Shown in pieces: positions 1-13,660 of a DNA stretch of 64,000 nucleotides. The notes beneath the pieces are model-generated. The model was not told the origin of the DNA. It did not search any database and was given only the letters and a program-made list of their open reading frames with translations. The position numbers and the translations under genes were made by a program. The stretch is from Acephala macrosclerotiorum (Eukaryota; Ascomycota; Leotiomycetes; Helotiales; Mollisiaceae), in contig MU119368.1 in NCBI GenBank assembly GCA_014904845.1, forward strand, positions 1-64,000, read 5' to 3'. How positions within the stretch are numbered: the stretch's first letter is position 1; each line of letters begins with the position of its first letter.

Positions 1-531
1 CGGGCGAGATGTGCCAACCGAGCGATTACCCCTTGGGCCTTACCGGACTTCCGCGCCCCCGCTCTTCAATGCTTGTGTATATATCTCCACCAATAAACAC
101 AACAAAACTCCTTCTACCTCCATCATTATAAAATCGTAGGAATGGCTTTCCAACCCCAACCCCAACGGCCATACGTCCACCAAGCCTGCGACCGCCCCTT
201 CCTGGGCAATCTCCAAGCACCAGGAATCAAAACCTTCCCCTTCGAATGGTGACGGGACCAACAACGCCCAACCAACCTCTCTATTACCTAGCACCCCACA
301 CAATCAAGCCTCCGCGTTAGTGTCCTGCATACATCGCTACTCGTACAAAACCAAGTGATCCAACAACTCCGACTCGTTCTATTCGCAGATTGGCAGTCGC
401 TAAACTCGAAATCATCAGAATCTTAGGCTGCGCGTTCTTCCCCCCTGGGCCCCACGAGGACGTGCGGCCGGAGGAAGCTTGAGTAGTATAAGCTTCGGTA
501 AAGAGGTGCGAAAAGGCCCGCGCCCAAATAA

Positions 532-1206
532 TCGGAAACCGAGGGAAAAACGGGCAGTCTCCATCAGATAATAGAAAGCTTACCCAGTACCGTAGAAGAT
601 GCTCATCCAGGGCGAGGATTCAGTCCTGTAAAAGAATTAGCTTTCAACAGAGGGGTGAGAGAGGGAAGGGTGTTAGCGTTGAGCAGGGAGATAGATTTCG
701 CAGTCGACGCATTAGATGCTGGGATTCTGGGAGCTTCAGACTTCAGTGCACCTTCAGAAGCACTACAAAGCGATTCTGCTGAAGATCTATTCATGACCGA
801 ACTCCTCACCGCACTCCGAAACACCTCTCTAGCGGATGAGGACGAAGAGATGGCAGATCTATCGGATAGATTGAAGGGGGCAACGATGATGGATAAAGAT
901 TAGAACGACCAACAGAAAAGAGAGTTGGAGCTGCTGAATAGGAGGTTTGGAGAGGGGAGGGCTGTGGGTTTGTTTAGGCAGTGTGAGTTTGAATCATTTC
1001 CTTTCCTACACAATTCCCTCCGAAAATGTAGCTGCATTCATTCCCGAGATATGGATGGTAACTGACTCGGAGCAGGGAGATTGGAGCAAGGTGCGCTGTA
1101 TGGGGGTAGTATGAAGAAGAGGGCGCTGGATGATGCGATGACTAGGAGGGTGGAGAGGGTTACCGGTGGACAGGAGTCAGATCCAATTGATATCTATCTC
1201 ATGTAG
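532..1206 (+). pseudogene. Broken coding relic, unrecognised family
   Basis: One frame stays open for 123 codons (532-900), is closed by TAG at 901-903, then resumes in the same frame. It crosses a plausible intron (983-1075, GTGAGT donor, AACTGACT branch region, CAG acceptor) and runs to TAG at 1204-1206. The encoded text has real protein character: acidic and helical before the stop, with GRAVGLFRQ and MKKRALDDAM after it. I see no convincing start codon. The same frame further upstream (1-531) has seven stops, at 94, 250, 289, 424, 484, 499 and 529. A downstream frame that survives past a single stop suggests a recently inactivated 3' end or, less likely, a functional gene with a mis-read base. 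I do not recognise the family. Confidence 0.4.
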
Positions 1207-4200
1207 AGATTGATGTAAACGTTGGTGCAGACTTTCATATGATATGTTGATAATTAGTCTTGTAGAAATCCAAAGCATCAGACGATCTCACTGTTAGAGG
1301 GCTCGACTCGAATACCTTCTTGCTCATCTGATATCCATCATTCTCGCTAGGCTGAGAGAAGTAAAATCAAGCAAACAAATATCCTCACCTTGACGTCCCT
1401 TCCAATTCCTTCAATGTTTCAGACAGCGAACTTATCATCTAAACTCTATCACTTCTCACTTGAGATTCTCACACCACGTAAACGGACAAAAGTAGAATGA
1501 CAGCTTCCAACGAACGTCACAAAATTCTAGCAACAAATTCTAACTTTGGGCTAGACCTTAAAATGTCACTTCTATCCTTCCTGACTCGCCGGCGAGCAGT
1601 AGATGTACGGGCCCATGCAGATGGGATCACGGCAACCTGCACCGTTTGTTCAGCTCGGACAAATTCCAATTCCCGAGTTTGAAAAAAGTGGCAGTTGGAA
1701 ATGATCAAACCTGAGGGGAGATCTGCTCATGGTTTGCATTAAGGCGGGTGATTAGTCCAGATACGGCACTGCTGAGAGTCAAGCTTTGACGAAAGTATCA
1801 CAGCGTATGTACATCTGGCGTGGGACAAGATTCCCAAAGAGCTGGTGGAGGTGCAGAGAAGGTGCGTAGAGATGCGGGGCAGCGACTCTGTGCGGTGGGA
1901 ATGGCTTTTAGAGAATGGGGGCCGCCATACAGACGTGTTTGATTGACTGTGATATCCCGCTGTAGAATTGCTGTGGTGATTTATGTCTCGCTCATGTCTT
2001 GACTCATGTAGGGTCCAAGCACGTGCATGTCTCGTCTTATCGTTCCATCCTCGCTTTTTCCTTTCAGAGCATCGAAAAGGGGCCAGAAGCACCTGAAACA
2101 CTCATCCCTCTCTGGATCCATCCCCTGTTCTCTCCCCCACTAATACATAATTCGGCGGGGTGGGCACGGGCGAAAGTACGGTATTATCTGCATGCTGTCA
2201 AGTCAATGTCTGTGAGCCCAGCGAATGCATCCAGTCTAGCCACATCGAACGAAGGGTGCAGGATGGAGGGCGTACTGTGAGAAAGCCCATTGGGGAATCA
2301 GCTTCTCCGCTTTGTGCCTTCGGGCTGTTCTGGTACAGTGGGATTCAAGTAGTGTGCGACCGTCCGGAAAAGCGGGAGAGTGATGAGGTACGTATCTACC
2401 AGAAAATCGGCAGCGCATCATTCAATTAGCAGCAAACAATTGTTGGGGAGGGAATGTGAGAAAACAATTGGTAGATACTGCATCTCGCTGGAAGATACCG
2501 ATGAGGAGTCAGTTGATCAAGACGAGATCTTCAAAGTCGAAATCACCGAAGCGTCACAATCGTCCTCTGCCTGCGCTCACTCCACACCTCTTTTCTTCAA
2601 ATACTCTGAAAATCGCTGCATGGCTTTCTGAAACACATCCTGTCCCATCTCAGCATCTGCAGCTTGCTCAATAAAGAAGTGTGGCAGTGTGCCTGATCCA
2701 ACCTGCCACTGTGACGCTTTAATGCAGCCATAACGACAAAGACAATGCCGAGAGTCCGAGTGTGCAGGGTCTGATTACTGCAGTTGATTACTTTCGTACA
2801 ACATGAGAAGTCAGGTACAGCGAGTGCATCACGAATTTAATATTGCAGTTCTGATGCTTGGATCTGGGGTTGAAGTGTAAGCAAGAAAAGTCCTTCGGAG
2901 GAACATCCTACACACTTGAGATCGAGACAACCGACCTCGTCCCTGCCTCTTCCCTGCTAGAGCTGACGATGATGCAGTGTCTGAATGCTACACACTTTAT
3001 ATCGTAAGTGAGATTGAGTTGTATTGGAGTGAAGCCCGAAAGAACTTAGTGAGTTGCCGATGGAACCCAACAAAATAGCTGCCAAGCGAGATTTTCCAGA
3101 TCGTCCAAGATGAGACCAAACAGAGTCAAACAGGAAATTTGAGAGATTTTCCTGCTGAGATGTGCGTGTCATCGAGAACTTATTTTAGTTCTTAACCTGG
3201 TTGGCGGGTGCCAAGGCTTTCTCTGGGAGAATGGAGAAAGAGATTGCTCTCTGCAGGTACGCCATACGGACGTACATAGCCGGTCCAGCCAGCCAGCCAG
3301 CAGTAACGGGAGGAGAAGCGGAAGGAGAAATTGCCAAGTTCACGGCTTGCCGAGAAGTTGTTGACGATTCGTTCCAGCTCATATGAGACATCGACGGCAT
3401 CATTCGTTGTCGTCGGTAAGCCTCTCTCCCAAAGAAGTATAAGTGATCTGGAGATCTCCCCTTCCTGCGGAGCAGTTCTTCATGACCAGCCACTCTAACA
3501 GACAAATGGGAAGCTGAGGAGAGAAACATGGCGTGGATACCATGCCATGAAGGTTTTAGTGGCGTTTCTTTTCCCTTTATGGCTTTTAGCAAGCAAGCGG
3601 ATTGACCGCCTATCTCGATCCCCCCAAAGCTGGGAGGTGTCAAGCAGGGGCCTAATCGATTTCTAGTCGAGCGAAGTAGAGTAAAAGAGTACTAGCTGGG
3701 CTTTGGTGTATTGCGAATCCCCGGCCCTTGTCCACATATCATCCGCAGTCTCCCAGCTACCTGTAGAATCTGTGACTTCAACTTCCTCGTGAATGCCTTC
3801 CTTCTCCTTCCTTTGCGACAACTTCGTCCCAGCTCGCGTCTACTGTTGATAAAAGAATTGCGGGCACGGCGTATGACCTGTATTTATCCATCTGCACCGG
3901 CGCAGGTACCTTTCTGGGTCGACCTGACTCTTTTCTCCGATTCTGACGCCACAAGTTCAATTATTGGGACCACTCAGGGGCAGTTCGCTAGCCCCAACTT
4001 ACTCGTTACTCGAGCCAGTCGACCGACCCATTTGGTACTCCCTCATCGACGACCTCTGCTGAGATGCGAATTCTTGAACAAATCGTCGTCGCCGTCTGAC
4101 CATCTCGTGGACTTTCTCTTGTCATCTTCAGCCTTGATTCGTATTGCCTTGCTGCGCAATCGCAATATACGACGGAACAACTGCTGTGTATCGTGCTACA

Positions 4201-4739
4201 GCGGGCGCACTCCTTTGATCACAGCAAATTGATATTTTTCAGGTGCGTGTTTCATTTCTTACAGCAGCACAATACCGTTGGAGGTAGAAGGAAAAGGCGC
4301 AAACAGACCTTGCCGACCAGATCACGCCCACGAGTTCTCCATGCGATTGAACGTGGTACATCAAAGATGAGAGCACAACGTCGATGCTTGAGAAGAAAAC
4401 CGAGTCTCGCTCAGCTTCTACGTTGCATGATTGAAGACCGGCGACGATCCTGCATCAGCCCACACAATTCAAAACCCCCTCCGTCGGTTCTTGTTTCGTA
4501 CATCACACACTCGACCTCGTCCTTTAATAATGAGGCTAACATACCTCCAAGAAAAGAAATCGCCTTTCCATACGTCGTCTGCCCTACCCAGTGAAACCCG
4601 ACCTCGACGCTTAATTAAACTTCAATCGAGACTTCGAAGAACTTTTTCATGAACAGATGAACCGGTCTTGACGCATTGATACGAGAAGACGGGTAATCGA
4701 GGGCACGCGCTTGCGCTGCTGAACAGAGGGATATTCGAT
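1207..4739. other. Gene-poor upstream region
   Basis: About 3.5 kb with only short, overlapping open frames of unlikely composition (none above 175 codons, none with family signatures). The last several hundred bases, roughly 3700-4739, are pyrimidine-rich on the + strand and probably hold the promoter and long 5' leader of the gene that starts at 4740. I see no tRNA, transposon or clear repeat. Confidence 0.5.
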
Positions 4740-7700
4740 ATGGCACCTGTTGATCTGGCAATCCACACTGGCCAATCCTCACCAAGGCCGAGGCGGTCAC
4801 ACAGCATCTCCAGCGACCGGCCATCGCTCGCGAGTACAGGATATGGAGGGCTACTTTCACCTCCATTGACAATCTCTCCCGATCCAGCCTTCATTGCGGC
4901 ATCTGCAGCTTCGCAGATTGTGACGAACGATCATGATAGCCAGGCGGATGCTTGGTTCGACCAGCATGGGATCGAGCCGTCGGGCGAGACGGCATTGGTA
5001 GCTCCACCAGCGCTGAAATTGGTGAATCGATTCCTTGATCAATTACTATTTAATTTTCTCTCGGTATCTCGGTCTACTTCACTCGCATCACTCAGACCTG
5101 CGGTCGCGGAGGTTTTAAAACCAAAACTCGCTAAGGATGCCATCAACGGTGCGGACCAGGAATTACATGAATATTTAGGTGGTGGAGAGGAGGAGGAGTT
5201 GCTGGCTTTTCACAATGGGCTCGAACCGAGTGGAGACTGGGATCTGGAGCTGGTGTGGAAGCGGACCCGATTACGGTGCATGGTGTACTCGTCACTTGGG
5301 GACATGGAGGAAGAGGATGAAGATTACTACACCGAGCAGGAGCAACTGGACGGCCCGCCAGGCACATCGAACAGATTCTCTAACAACCCAGGAGTTGTTT
5401 CGCCGGCAGTCGCAATTTTCCTGACATCCATCTTGGAATTTATGGGAGAGCAGGTCTTGGTCGTCGCTGGCCAAGCAGCATACTACAAGTTGAGGGCAAA
5501 ACACGAAAAAGAGGAGCGAGATGGCACTAGCACACCAGCCGACATTGCAGAGCGTGTTGTGGTGGAAGATACAGACATGGAGAAGGTAGCATTGGACCGG
5601 ACATTGGGGCGATTATGGAGAGGCTGGAAGAAGCGCATACGATCCCCCACAAACTCCATTTCCCTAGGACGAGCATTTTCTCGAGAGTCTCTACGGTCAC
5701 AGCCCTACACTAGTAGAGCTGCGAGCTTGACTCCTGAGGAAGCAATTGACGAGCATGCCCGAAGACCCTCCTTAGCTGCGGTGCTGGCTGAGCATGAACA
5801 TGCAGCTGCAATCCCTCTCCCCATCAACGACAACGATGTTAGAGAAATTGAGATTCCTGGTCTGGCACCGCAGAGTGACGATGAAGAGGATCTCCCAACT
5901 AAGAACGAAGGAATTGCTATGTCACCTCGGCCCAAGAGTATGATCATCTTGAACTATGTTCCAAATGGACCGCCGACTCCCACTGCTTCCCAACCTCATA
6001 GCCCAACTTTCTTGGCTCTAAAGGGGAGGATACGCTCGAATTCCCTGCCATCTCCAGCTGCATCTGTTTATACGTCTCCAAAATGTACTAAGCCCACGAC
6101 CGAGACACCATCCGAGGAAACTGCCACTGAAAATGTGCCGGCTGAGGCCGAGGCAAAGGATGAAGAGATGGCTATTGCAAATGATGTTCCTGTAGACGCG
6201 GTCGAGAAGAAGGCTGTATCCGACGAAAGCAAGGAGGAAGAAGATGCTCCGAAGAGTGTGATTGCTGAAGTTGTCGCTGGTGCGAGCGCAATTGGTGCCG
6301 CTGTTGTGGCAGAAATTGTTGCAGTTGCGAAGGGCGAAGCTCCTCAGACTGATCTTGCATCAGACGAGGTTGATCCAGAGGATGGTTTCACTGAAGAACC
6401 TCAGATCATGACCTCTTCTCGCGTGTCTCTTCCACCAGCAGGACGGAATTCCCCCGACAGTGACAAGGACCCCAAAGCACCTTCAAGACGATCGAGTATT
6501 CGTTCCACCAGTGTTCATTCCCTTCGCCTCATCGATGTTGGCTCGTCGCGAAGTCCTGGGATGTCGAGGTCTGGGTCAGTTGATGCAGCTGACTATCTTG
6601 GAGGTCGACCAGCAATCGGTTCGAGGCCGAACAGTATTCACTCGCCGGTGCTTGTTGAACAGATGACCCCCCGTGTGGGTAGCCCAGTCTTGAGAGGCCC
6701 AACGGCCAGCCCAATTGTTCGCAATGGCTCTTCGTTGAGTGCAAGACATGGTAGAAACAGTGCTGAGAACTCGATTTCCGAGGTCGAGGAAAGAGAGGTT
6801 GGAAAGGTCGAGGCTTCGCCTACCATTGCTGCTCCTATAGATCTCGCTTTGGCGATGGCAGGCGTAGATGTGGAGACAACGCCTTCCTCACAATCGCAAC
6901 AATTTGCAACAGACTCGCTTAGCAGAGACAATGCGAAGGGGTCTGCCTTTGTCCTGTCCGCACCACCTGCTTCTCGTTATTTAAGAGAGACTGCAGGTAT
7001 ATCTCCCACCGATCCAAATTTGCAAACCACTACGACCCCTTTGCAACCCGCCACCAGCACTTCTTTACCACCTTCCACTTCTTCTACCACTTCACACCCA
7101 AGAATGCTCGGTGCTGACAACGGAGCTCCTCCTCTCACACCCCTACGAGAAATGATGGAAGGTGCGCAAGACACCTCAGACGAGTCGATCTACTCTAACA
7201 GCTACGATGGTACAGGTCTATCGTTCGATCCCGACATGGACTTCTACCAGGTGCAGAGACAGGATGCTTTCTCCAAGCCGAGAAAGCCCTATATCAATCC
7301 ACGACACCAACCGGTACCCCGCCAGTCTCCTCCAAGATCGAAGGCCGAGACGCCAAAGGCAGACCGTCAATTGCACACCTCAGGGTCTGGATCGTCTTCC
7401 TCGAGCAAAGGAGGCAAGAAGGCATTGAGAACTTCAGATGGCAGTGGTCAAGATGGCGACAAGGGACAGAGCTTTGAGCAACTGATTCGATCTGACCAGA
7501 CCATCCAGTACACCCTTACCCCACAGAACATGCGAGATATCGAGGTAATTGCCCCTTCCTTTCCTTCACTGCCTCGATCTTTTGTTAACCCAACCAGTCT
7601 CCTGACTCTCCTCGTAATGCTGTTCCGGCCGTCCTTCCCTCTGCATACGAGATTCGTCCACAAAGTGGTCGATCACATTCCTCTAGCTCTGTCAATGATG

Positions 7701-9139
7701 GTCCAAAGTCTATCAAATCTCCCTTCAAGCCAATCCCAAGACCTGCCCCCAACAACGGCTCACGCTTGAGATCCAATGTCCCTCAGCCGCGCGAGGCTCG
7801 CATCGAGAGAGATTCCATGGGTGATTTCGCTGAGTTCATCCGCTCCACTGGTAAGCGTACTCTTTTTCACCCGAGCAAACTACACAAGACATCATTACAC
7901 CTCGCGCCCCTTTTTGCAAGCGATTCACCTTCCAACAACCCTTTTATATGAAGAGACCCTTCTACAGCCCCCTCTGCACAGATAATTAAAGCTTTGAAAG
8001 TACCTAACGGTCCTGCAGGTCCCACCAATGTCAATGCACCAACACCTGTTCGACCTATCTCTGCTGCTCATCGTGGCATGAATGGCACCGCGAGAAACAT
8101 GAGCGGCTCAGCAATGGCTACCGGTTCAGCGATCTCTCTGCCAAGACGTGCCGAGTCATCAGCTGGTCGAAAGCGTCTTCAAGCTCGTGACGCTGCAGTC
8201 CCTCGAGGCGACAGCATCAGCGACTTGATCGACTTTGTCAGATCCGGCCCTCAGCTTGACAAGGAGAGCCACCGCATTCCTCGCACCGTGGCTCCTTTCC
8301 GTACCACCATGGATTCAGATCAGATGTCAGGAGCTGTTGGCGGCAAGGCAATCGATGCTTCATTGTCTGATGCACGATACAGCCAGGCAACCGCTTCTGT
8401 TGAGGGCTCAATTACTTCTCAGAGTGCCTTGATCAAGTCCAACGCCGATAAGCCACCACCCCCTCGAAGCAACTACAACACCTTCAGTGAGGAAGATATG
8501 ATGCCAAAGCGAAAGACTCGTCGTGTCCACGACCCGTACGCTATTGACGTATCTGATGAAGATGAGGAGCTGTTCGTATCAGCTGGCATCGGCAAGGCTA
8601 AGCCTGCTGAGGAAGAGAGCTTGGCCGACTTTCTCAAAAACGTTTCCCCACCACCTGCGTCAAACACTTCATCCGTCTTCGACGATGTCTCTCGACCAAA
8701 CTCAAGCAAGTCTAAGAATGTTAAGAAGAAGAGCAGCTTCCGTTTCGGTCGCAGCAACTCCTCTAACAATGTCACCCAACAGAAGACTGCTACGGCCCCA
8801 CCACCTCTCCCAAAGACCCCAGCCTATACTCCCATCGCCGCTAAGTATAGCACTACTTACGGTAAGGATCCTACCACCAACGGTGTTGTTTCAAACAGCA
8901 GCAACGACTATGTTTCTCAGGTCGATTCAGCCCGCAACAAAGTCGTTCAAAAGCGATACGAGCCTCGCGAAGCCACGTATGCCCACGCCCCTCGCACTAA
9001 GGAGCTGGCCACCTTCCTAATGGACAGCAACCCTCCCTCCCTCGGCCAAGTCCAACCCCAAACATTCGCCCCTACCGTCCAAAAGGAGGAGAAGGGATCC
9101 TTTCAACGCATGTTTGGGCGCAAGAAGGTTCACAACTAA
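4740..9139 (+). CDS. Long low-complexity conserved fungal protein (often labelled 'Flo11-like')
   Basis: Three exons: 4740-7544, 7598-7850 and 8019-9139, giving 1392 residues. Both introns have GT-AG ends and TTAAC/CTAAC-like branch points, and the frame is restored exactly. The N-terminus (about residues 1-60) is Ser/Pro-rich. Residues about 60-155 form the only compact-looking region, helical and containing DAWFDQHGIEPSGETAL and LDQLLFNFLSVSRS. The rest is Ser/Pro/Ala-rich with acidic stretches, including a run around residues 470-540. The extreme C-terminus is basic (FGRKKVHN). Similar proteins are widespread in Pezizomycotina and are often named Flo11-like only because of composition. There is no signal peptide or GPI signal, so a flocculin role is unlikely. 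The helical N-terminal block resembles a histone-fold type arrangement, but I would not assign a function. Confidence 0.85.
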
Positions 9140-10523
9140 TTCCACCTACCCGCCACTCTCCTCTCGTTTCACATTACGGTTTTTTCCTTGATCATACTTC
9201 ACGGCGTTCACTTCAAAATGGGCGGCTCTTTGTCAATTACTTTTCATCGCGCTTTACATACCACCACGCCAATCTCGAACTCGACTCTCCTCGGAACGAC
9301 TTCAGACCGGCTTACTTCTTCGCTGTACACAAACACCTCCTAGGCGCGTTTTCTCAGCTGTTGATTGTTCGACTATTTTCGCACACAGCTCTTCTTTCTG
9401 CTTGCAGCGATTGTGTAGATAGGATACCACGCTTTTCATGTCTTTATGACCCTTTTGCTTTCGCATTTCTTCTTCCGATCTTATTTCTTCGAGAACTTAG
9501 GTTTGAGATGAATAGTTATGGTCGTCTGTTGGTGGCATGGAGGAAAAAGAAATACTTATGATGTTAACGGATGAGCTCCTTTATTTTCGCGAGATGACTT
9601 TCATTAGTCTGTCTCGCTTGCTTTCTTTCTCCCGGTTCATCTCGTCTTGGGCTTAATTGCTTGAGACCTTATGATGGATGGGATAGATAGCTTGTCTTTA
9701 AAGGCTGCTTCTACTTTGCTCGCTTCCTTTTCCTTTTTCAGTCAGGACCGCTGAATCGTCTGCTTGGGCTTAAGTGCTTGAGGTCTTGGGCTTGAGTGCT
9801 TGAGATTGGATGGTTGATGAGGGACTGGATGACATGGATGGATAGAGAAAGTTCATTGATTTTACGATGATTACTTGCTTGCGTTGCATTGATGGGTGGG
9901 AAGCGATGTGATGCGATACCGGGTTCTCTGCGTTGATGGGTAGTCTGTTGGGTGGTGGGAGTGATGATACTTAATGGGAGCGGGAGTAACTAGACAAAAA
10001 TCGAGCCTTTGTTTCTTAAACCCTTTCCCAATGCCTTCATCGTGATTGTGGACTGTGATTTCATCAAAGCAAAGGCAAGCTGACGAGTGATGCAAACGTT
10101 GGAGGAGATGATGGAGGCCAAGCCTCGTGTTTCAATATAGCTCGAGGCCTTGATGCGGTTCAGTGACCCAAATAGGCAGAATGTGAAGTTGATCTCACCC
10201 CACGTGACGATGCTGTCTTGAACCTGACCTCGCGTTTTCGCCTCTTCCCCACATTCACGTACACGTCCCTGCCTGTTTCGTTTCCTCTCTCGACCAACTT
10301 CTCTTCTCTTATCTTCACGAACAATTTCGTTCCGTAATTGCCTATCTGGGCTTCCCTTACCCTGCTGTTTGATTTGATCACTACCGTCATCTTTTCAGCT
10401 TGGACTTCGAAAGCTCAACCCTCCCAAAATTCGACGTCACATCATCTTCTTCAGCCCCTTGCAGCCCATCAGTCGATTGATCTCATCAGAGCTTTGAGAG
10501 AAAGAGAGGGGGGAAGACAAAAG
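9140..10523. other. Intergenic region with short imperfect repeats
   Basis: This holds the 3' flank of the upstream gene and the promoter and 5' leader of the F-box gene. Three imperfect copies of a CTTGGGCTTRAKTGCTTGAG unit occur at about 9646-9669, 9763-9784 and 9785-9803. No convincing gene is present on either strand. Confidence 0.5.
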
Positions 10524-13458
10524 ATGGGGGGCTGGGATGTGTACTGTGCTTTCTGCGGCGCGGCTTTTAGTGCTTTTGATGCGTTTGGGGAGGAAGAGTT
10601 TCAGGGGGATGGAGGTGAGGGGAGTGGGTATGATAGAAAGATCTTATCTACCGAGAGTTTGCCATCCTGCTTGGCTTGATGAACGTAAGACTGATTAGTG
10701 AGATAGATCTCGAGTGGTTGGAAAAAGGGAGAGTTATTGGGTTTAATCCTGAAGCTTTTGGGGTTAGGAAGTGAGTTCTACTTTGAGGGAATTGATTGAA
10801 CTGGCTGGGCTGATGGGAATGGTGCAGGTGTTTCATTTCTGGAAGGGGTGATAAGGAAGAATATGTGAGCATTTCATGGAAAGAACGAGTTTCGCGGAGT
10901 GAGAACTGACGATGAACGCAGGGTTCAATCGGGTGTGACTATGGAGATGATCCCAATTTTCCTAGACCGAGCGGGTCCTATGCACAGAATAATCCTGGGA
11001 AGGTGTCCATAGTCACCTACTCAAACTATGACCCCAACGAACCCCTTGCTATCCCATTCCATGAGGATTGCTTCATCCTCCTCTCGAAAGCCATCTATTA
11101 TCATCTCTATGGTAACGTGCCTCCTAACCTTGGGGAAGGAGAGAAACTCACAGGTGGTGAGAATGATCTAGCGCTGGGATTCGTGAGCAAAGATGCGTTG
11201 TACGCGGCATTGAAGAAGTTGTATGTTATGGATAGTTATGGTCATTATCTGACGGAGGTGGATTATGGGGAGTTGAGTGAAATGGTTATGGAGCAGTATT
11301 GGTGTTGTTTTCGGGGTCAAGAGGTTTGCTCTCTTCTCGACATTACTTTTTATGTCCATGATGAGAGGGGTGTCCACTGATGTGAGAGATAGGCATGGGT
11401 ATCAAACCCACTCACCAGCCCACAGCTCAAGACTTTCTTCTTCAACGCACAAGACCTTGGTCGTTCAGCATCTAGTCCACCTCCTGTTACGGCAAGCTTG
11501 AACCTTGGAAGCAAGAATCCATTCACGAAGTTTTCCACAGAGCTCATTGCAGAGATTCTGCTTAGTCTACCCCTGGCTTCTCTGAAATCCTTCGCCCTCT
11601 CGGGGCTCGCCCCATCGCCTCTCGCGCAAGACAACGCCTTCTGGCACAGGAAAACAAACCTCGATTTTCCATTTCTTTATGATTTCCCAGCCTTGGAGGG
11701 CGAGAGGAATTGGTTGGTTGTTTATCGGGAGCTTCAAAGACAATGTTATCCTAATACCCCGGTACCAGCACTTCAAAATGACGAGGACGAGAAAGATGAC
11801 GGGGGCTTTGAAGGTGGAGAAGATGCTGGTACCGATGAAGGAGATCAGGATGAGGCAAGCGAAAATGCGCTACGGCAGTCGCAGCGAGACACAACCCTGG
11901 TCCTGAGCATAGCAAATCGTCGGAGAGTTTGGGGAATCTGTCAAAAGATAATCCCAGGTTATATCGCCGCACTGAAAGAGCTCGAAGGCGACGATAGTAG
12001 TGAGGCGATAACTGATAAAGCTGTCGTGGAATCGAGTTTGAGTCTCCAAATGCCGATTGTAGCGAACCCGTTAGCGAACGATGAGAAGGCTATCTCGACG
12101 TACTTCATCTCCGAGTGGGAAGATTTGAAGAAGGGTCTCACATTGAGTTTTTGGTTTGAAGATGACGATGGCGATGAGAAGGGGAGACTATGCGGTGTTG
12201 AAGTGCAAGGTAAAAGGGTGTTTGGAACGAGAGGTGTGAGGTTTGATGAACCTGATAAGTTTACTGTTGAGGAGGGCGTTTGGGTAGAGGCGCTGGTGTT
12301 TGTTGTTAATGGCGGGAGTGAGAATGCGTTGAAGGATTCGAGAATGGGTATCACGGCTGTTGAGGTGAGTCGTCGTTACGAGTAAAGAGAAAGCGCTGAT
12401 GAGATGATAGTTATTGCTGGATAATGGAAAGAGTATTGAGGTTGGTGACCAAACGGGAGACAAGAGATTGCTGAAAATCAACGATGGAATGGTCGTCACT
12501 GGCCTCATTGGTGAGCTTGGTGTAAGCCCCCTTTTCTTCCCCTCCTTTAAACCTCGCTTACTGAAACCCTCCAGAATGGCATCATCACACGTCTCGGCCT
12601 CCTCCAAGCACCCAACCCTAATCCACTCAGTGAGCCCCCACGTCCTCATTCCACTTTCCCCACGAAATCTAACACTCCCCGAGCTCTCCTCCCACCCTCC
12701 AAAATCGTCCCCCAGATCCAGAAACCACTCTGGCACACCTCCCTACCACCATCACACCTCCACGCCGCTCCTTATGAAACCGGATATTGGACGCCATCTC
12801 GAAGTTATGATACGATTCCGATGCCTTTCATCTTATTTTCTCCTGATGGCAGTTTTGAATCGCTTGGAAAATTGAAGGGTATTGAAGCAGATCCAAATTT
12901 GAGGTGTTGGGGTGTCAAGTATGCCGAAAGACAGGGAAAGAGGACGGGGCCAATGGATAAAATGGATGAGGTGAAGATGTTCAAAATTGATGGGGAGGGA
13001 GGAGAGAGAGTTGTTAAGGTGGAGATTGGGATGAATAATTTGGTTATGGGTCTCAAGATCACAACGAACAGGGATCGATTGACTTTCTTCGGGAAAACGC
13101 AGAAGAACTACCACGTCACATATGAGGAAACAGAGAAAGCGTTCATCGCGGGGCTATATATCAGCTGGGGATATGGGGATGACAGACGATATGTAAGTAC
13201 CCTCCTCTCTTCTAATCCCTCAGTTTGTAATTTCTGCACACTCATCTGATACAACCCCAATAGTGCTCAACAGCATCAGTTCTCGCAGCAGCCAAGCCAG
13301 GACGTGAAACTTTAAAAGGCAAAATCGAAGGAGCAAAAGATCAAACAGCTTGGAGTCCTTCACGACTAGAGGATGATGAGCTAGGACATAGTTCTTTCAT
13401 GCATATTGCTCTTGTTGACGAGAGTGAGTATGAAGAGTATAAAGAAATGCACTGGTAG
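10524..13458 (+). CDS. F-box domain protein
   Basis: Exons: 10524-10627, 10699-10770, 10828-10864 (37 nt), 10922-11323, 11393-12364, 12411-12521, 12575-13192 and 13264-13458; 836 residues with all phases consistent. The start GGWDVYCAFCGAAF is the usual opening of a Pezizomycotina F-box family. The F-box lies at about residues 246-290 (NPFTKFSTELIAEILLSLP). A conserved C-terminal region follows, with KLKGIEADPNLRCWGVKY and a tail that resembles lectin-like or FBA-type folds only loosely. It is probably a substrate receptor of an SCF ubiquitin ligase; the substrate is unknown. The first intron (10628-10698) is uncertain: family members usually keep a YDxxxLS segment there, and that segment is visible inside the intron. 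It ends just before the small acidic gene on the opposite strand. Confidence 0.8.
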
Positions 13459-13660
13459 ATGTTGGTGGAAGTCAAGGATATATCGTGAGTTCACCATGCA
13501 TTTTTGTACGGTGTGGGTATCCCTTCCTATGACTTACGCCAGCGCTAATTCATCAGTCCATCCAGACTCAAGTCCCAATAGTAAACCCAATGCAAGTCCA
13601 CATACTATCAGACATTACTCCAGCCCATTCCATGCAACAAATCAAAAGATCAGAAACAAA

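Noticed and set aside
1739..2101. Minus-strand open frame of 120 codons
   Set aside because: Ser/His/Thr-rich text without conserved pattern, no intron logic, in a region where all frames are similarly open.
4193..4594. Plus-strand open frame of 133 codons before the long gene
   Set aside because: Basic, low-information text in a pyrimidine-rich leader; better explained as 5' untranslated sequence.
11959..12736. Long minus-strand frames opposite the F-box gene
   Set aside because: They mirror well-supported exons and have shadow composition.
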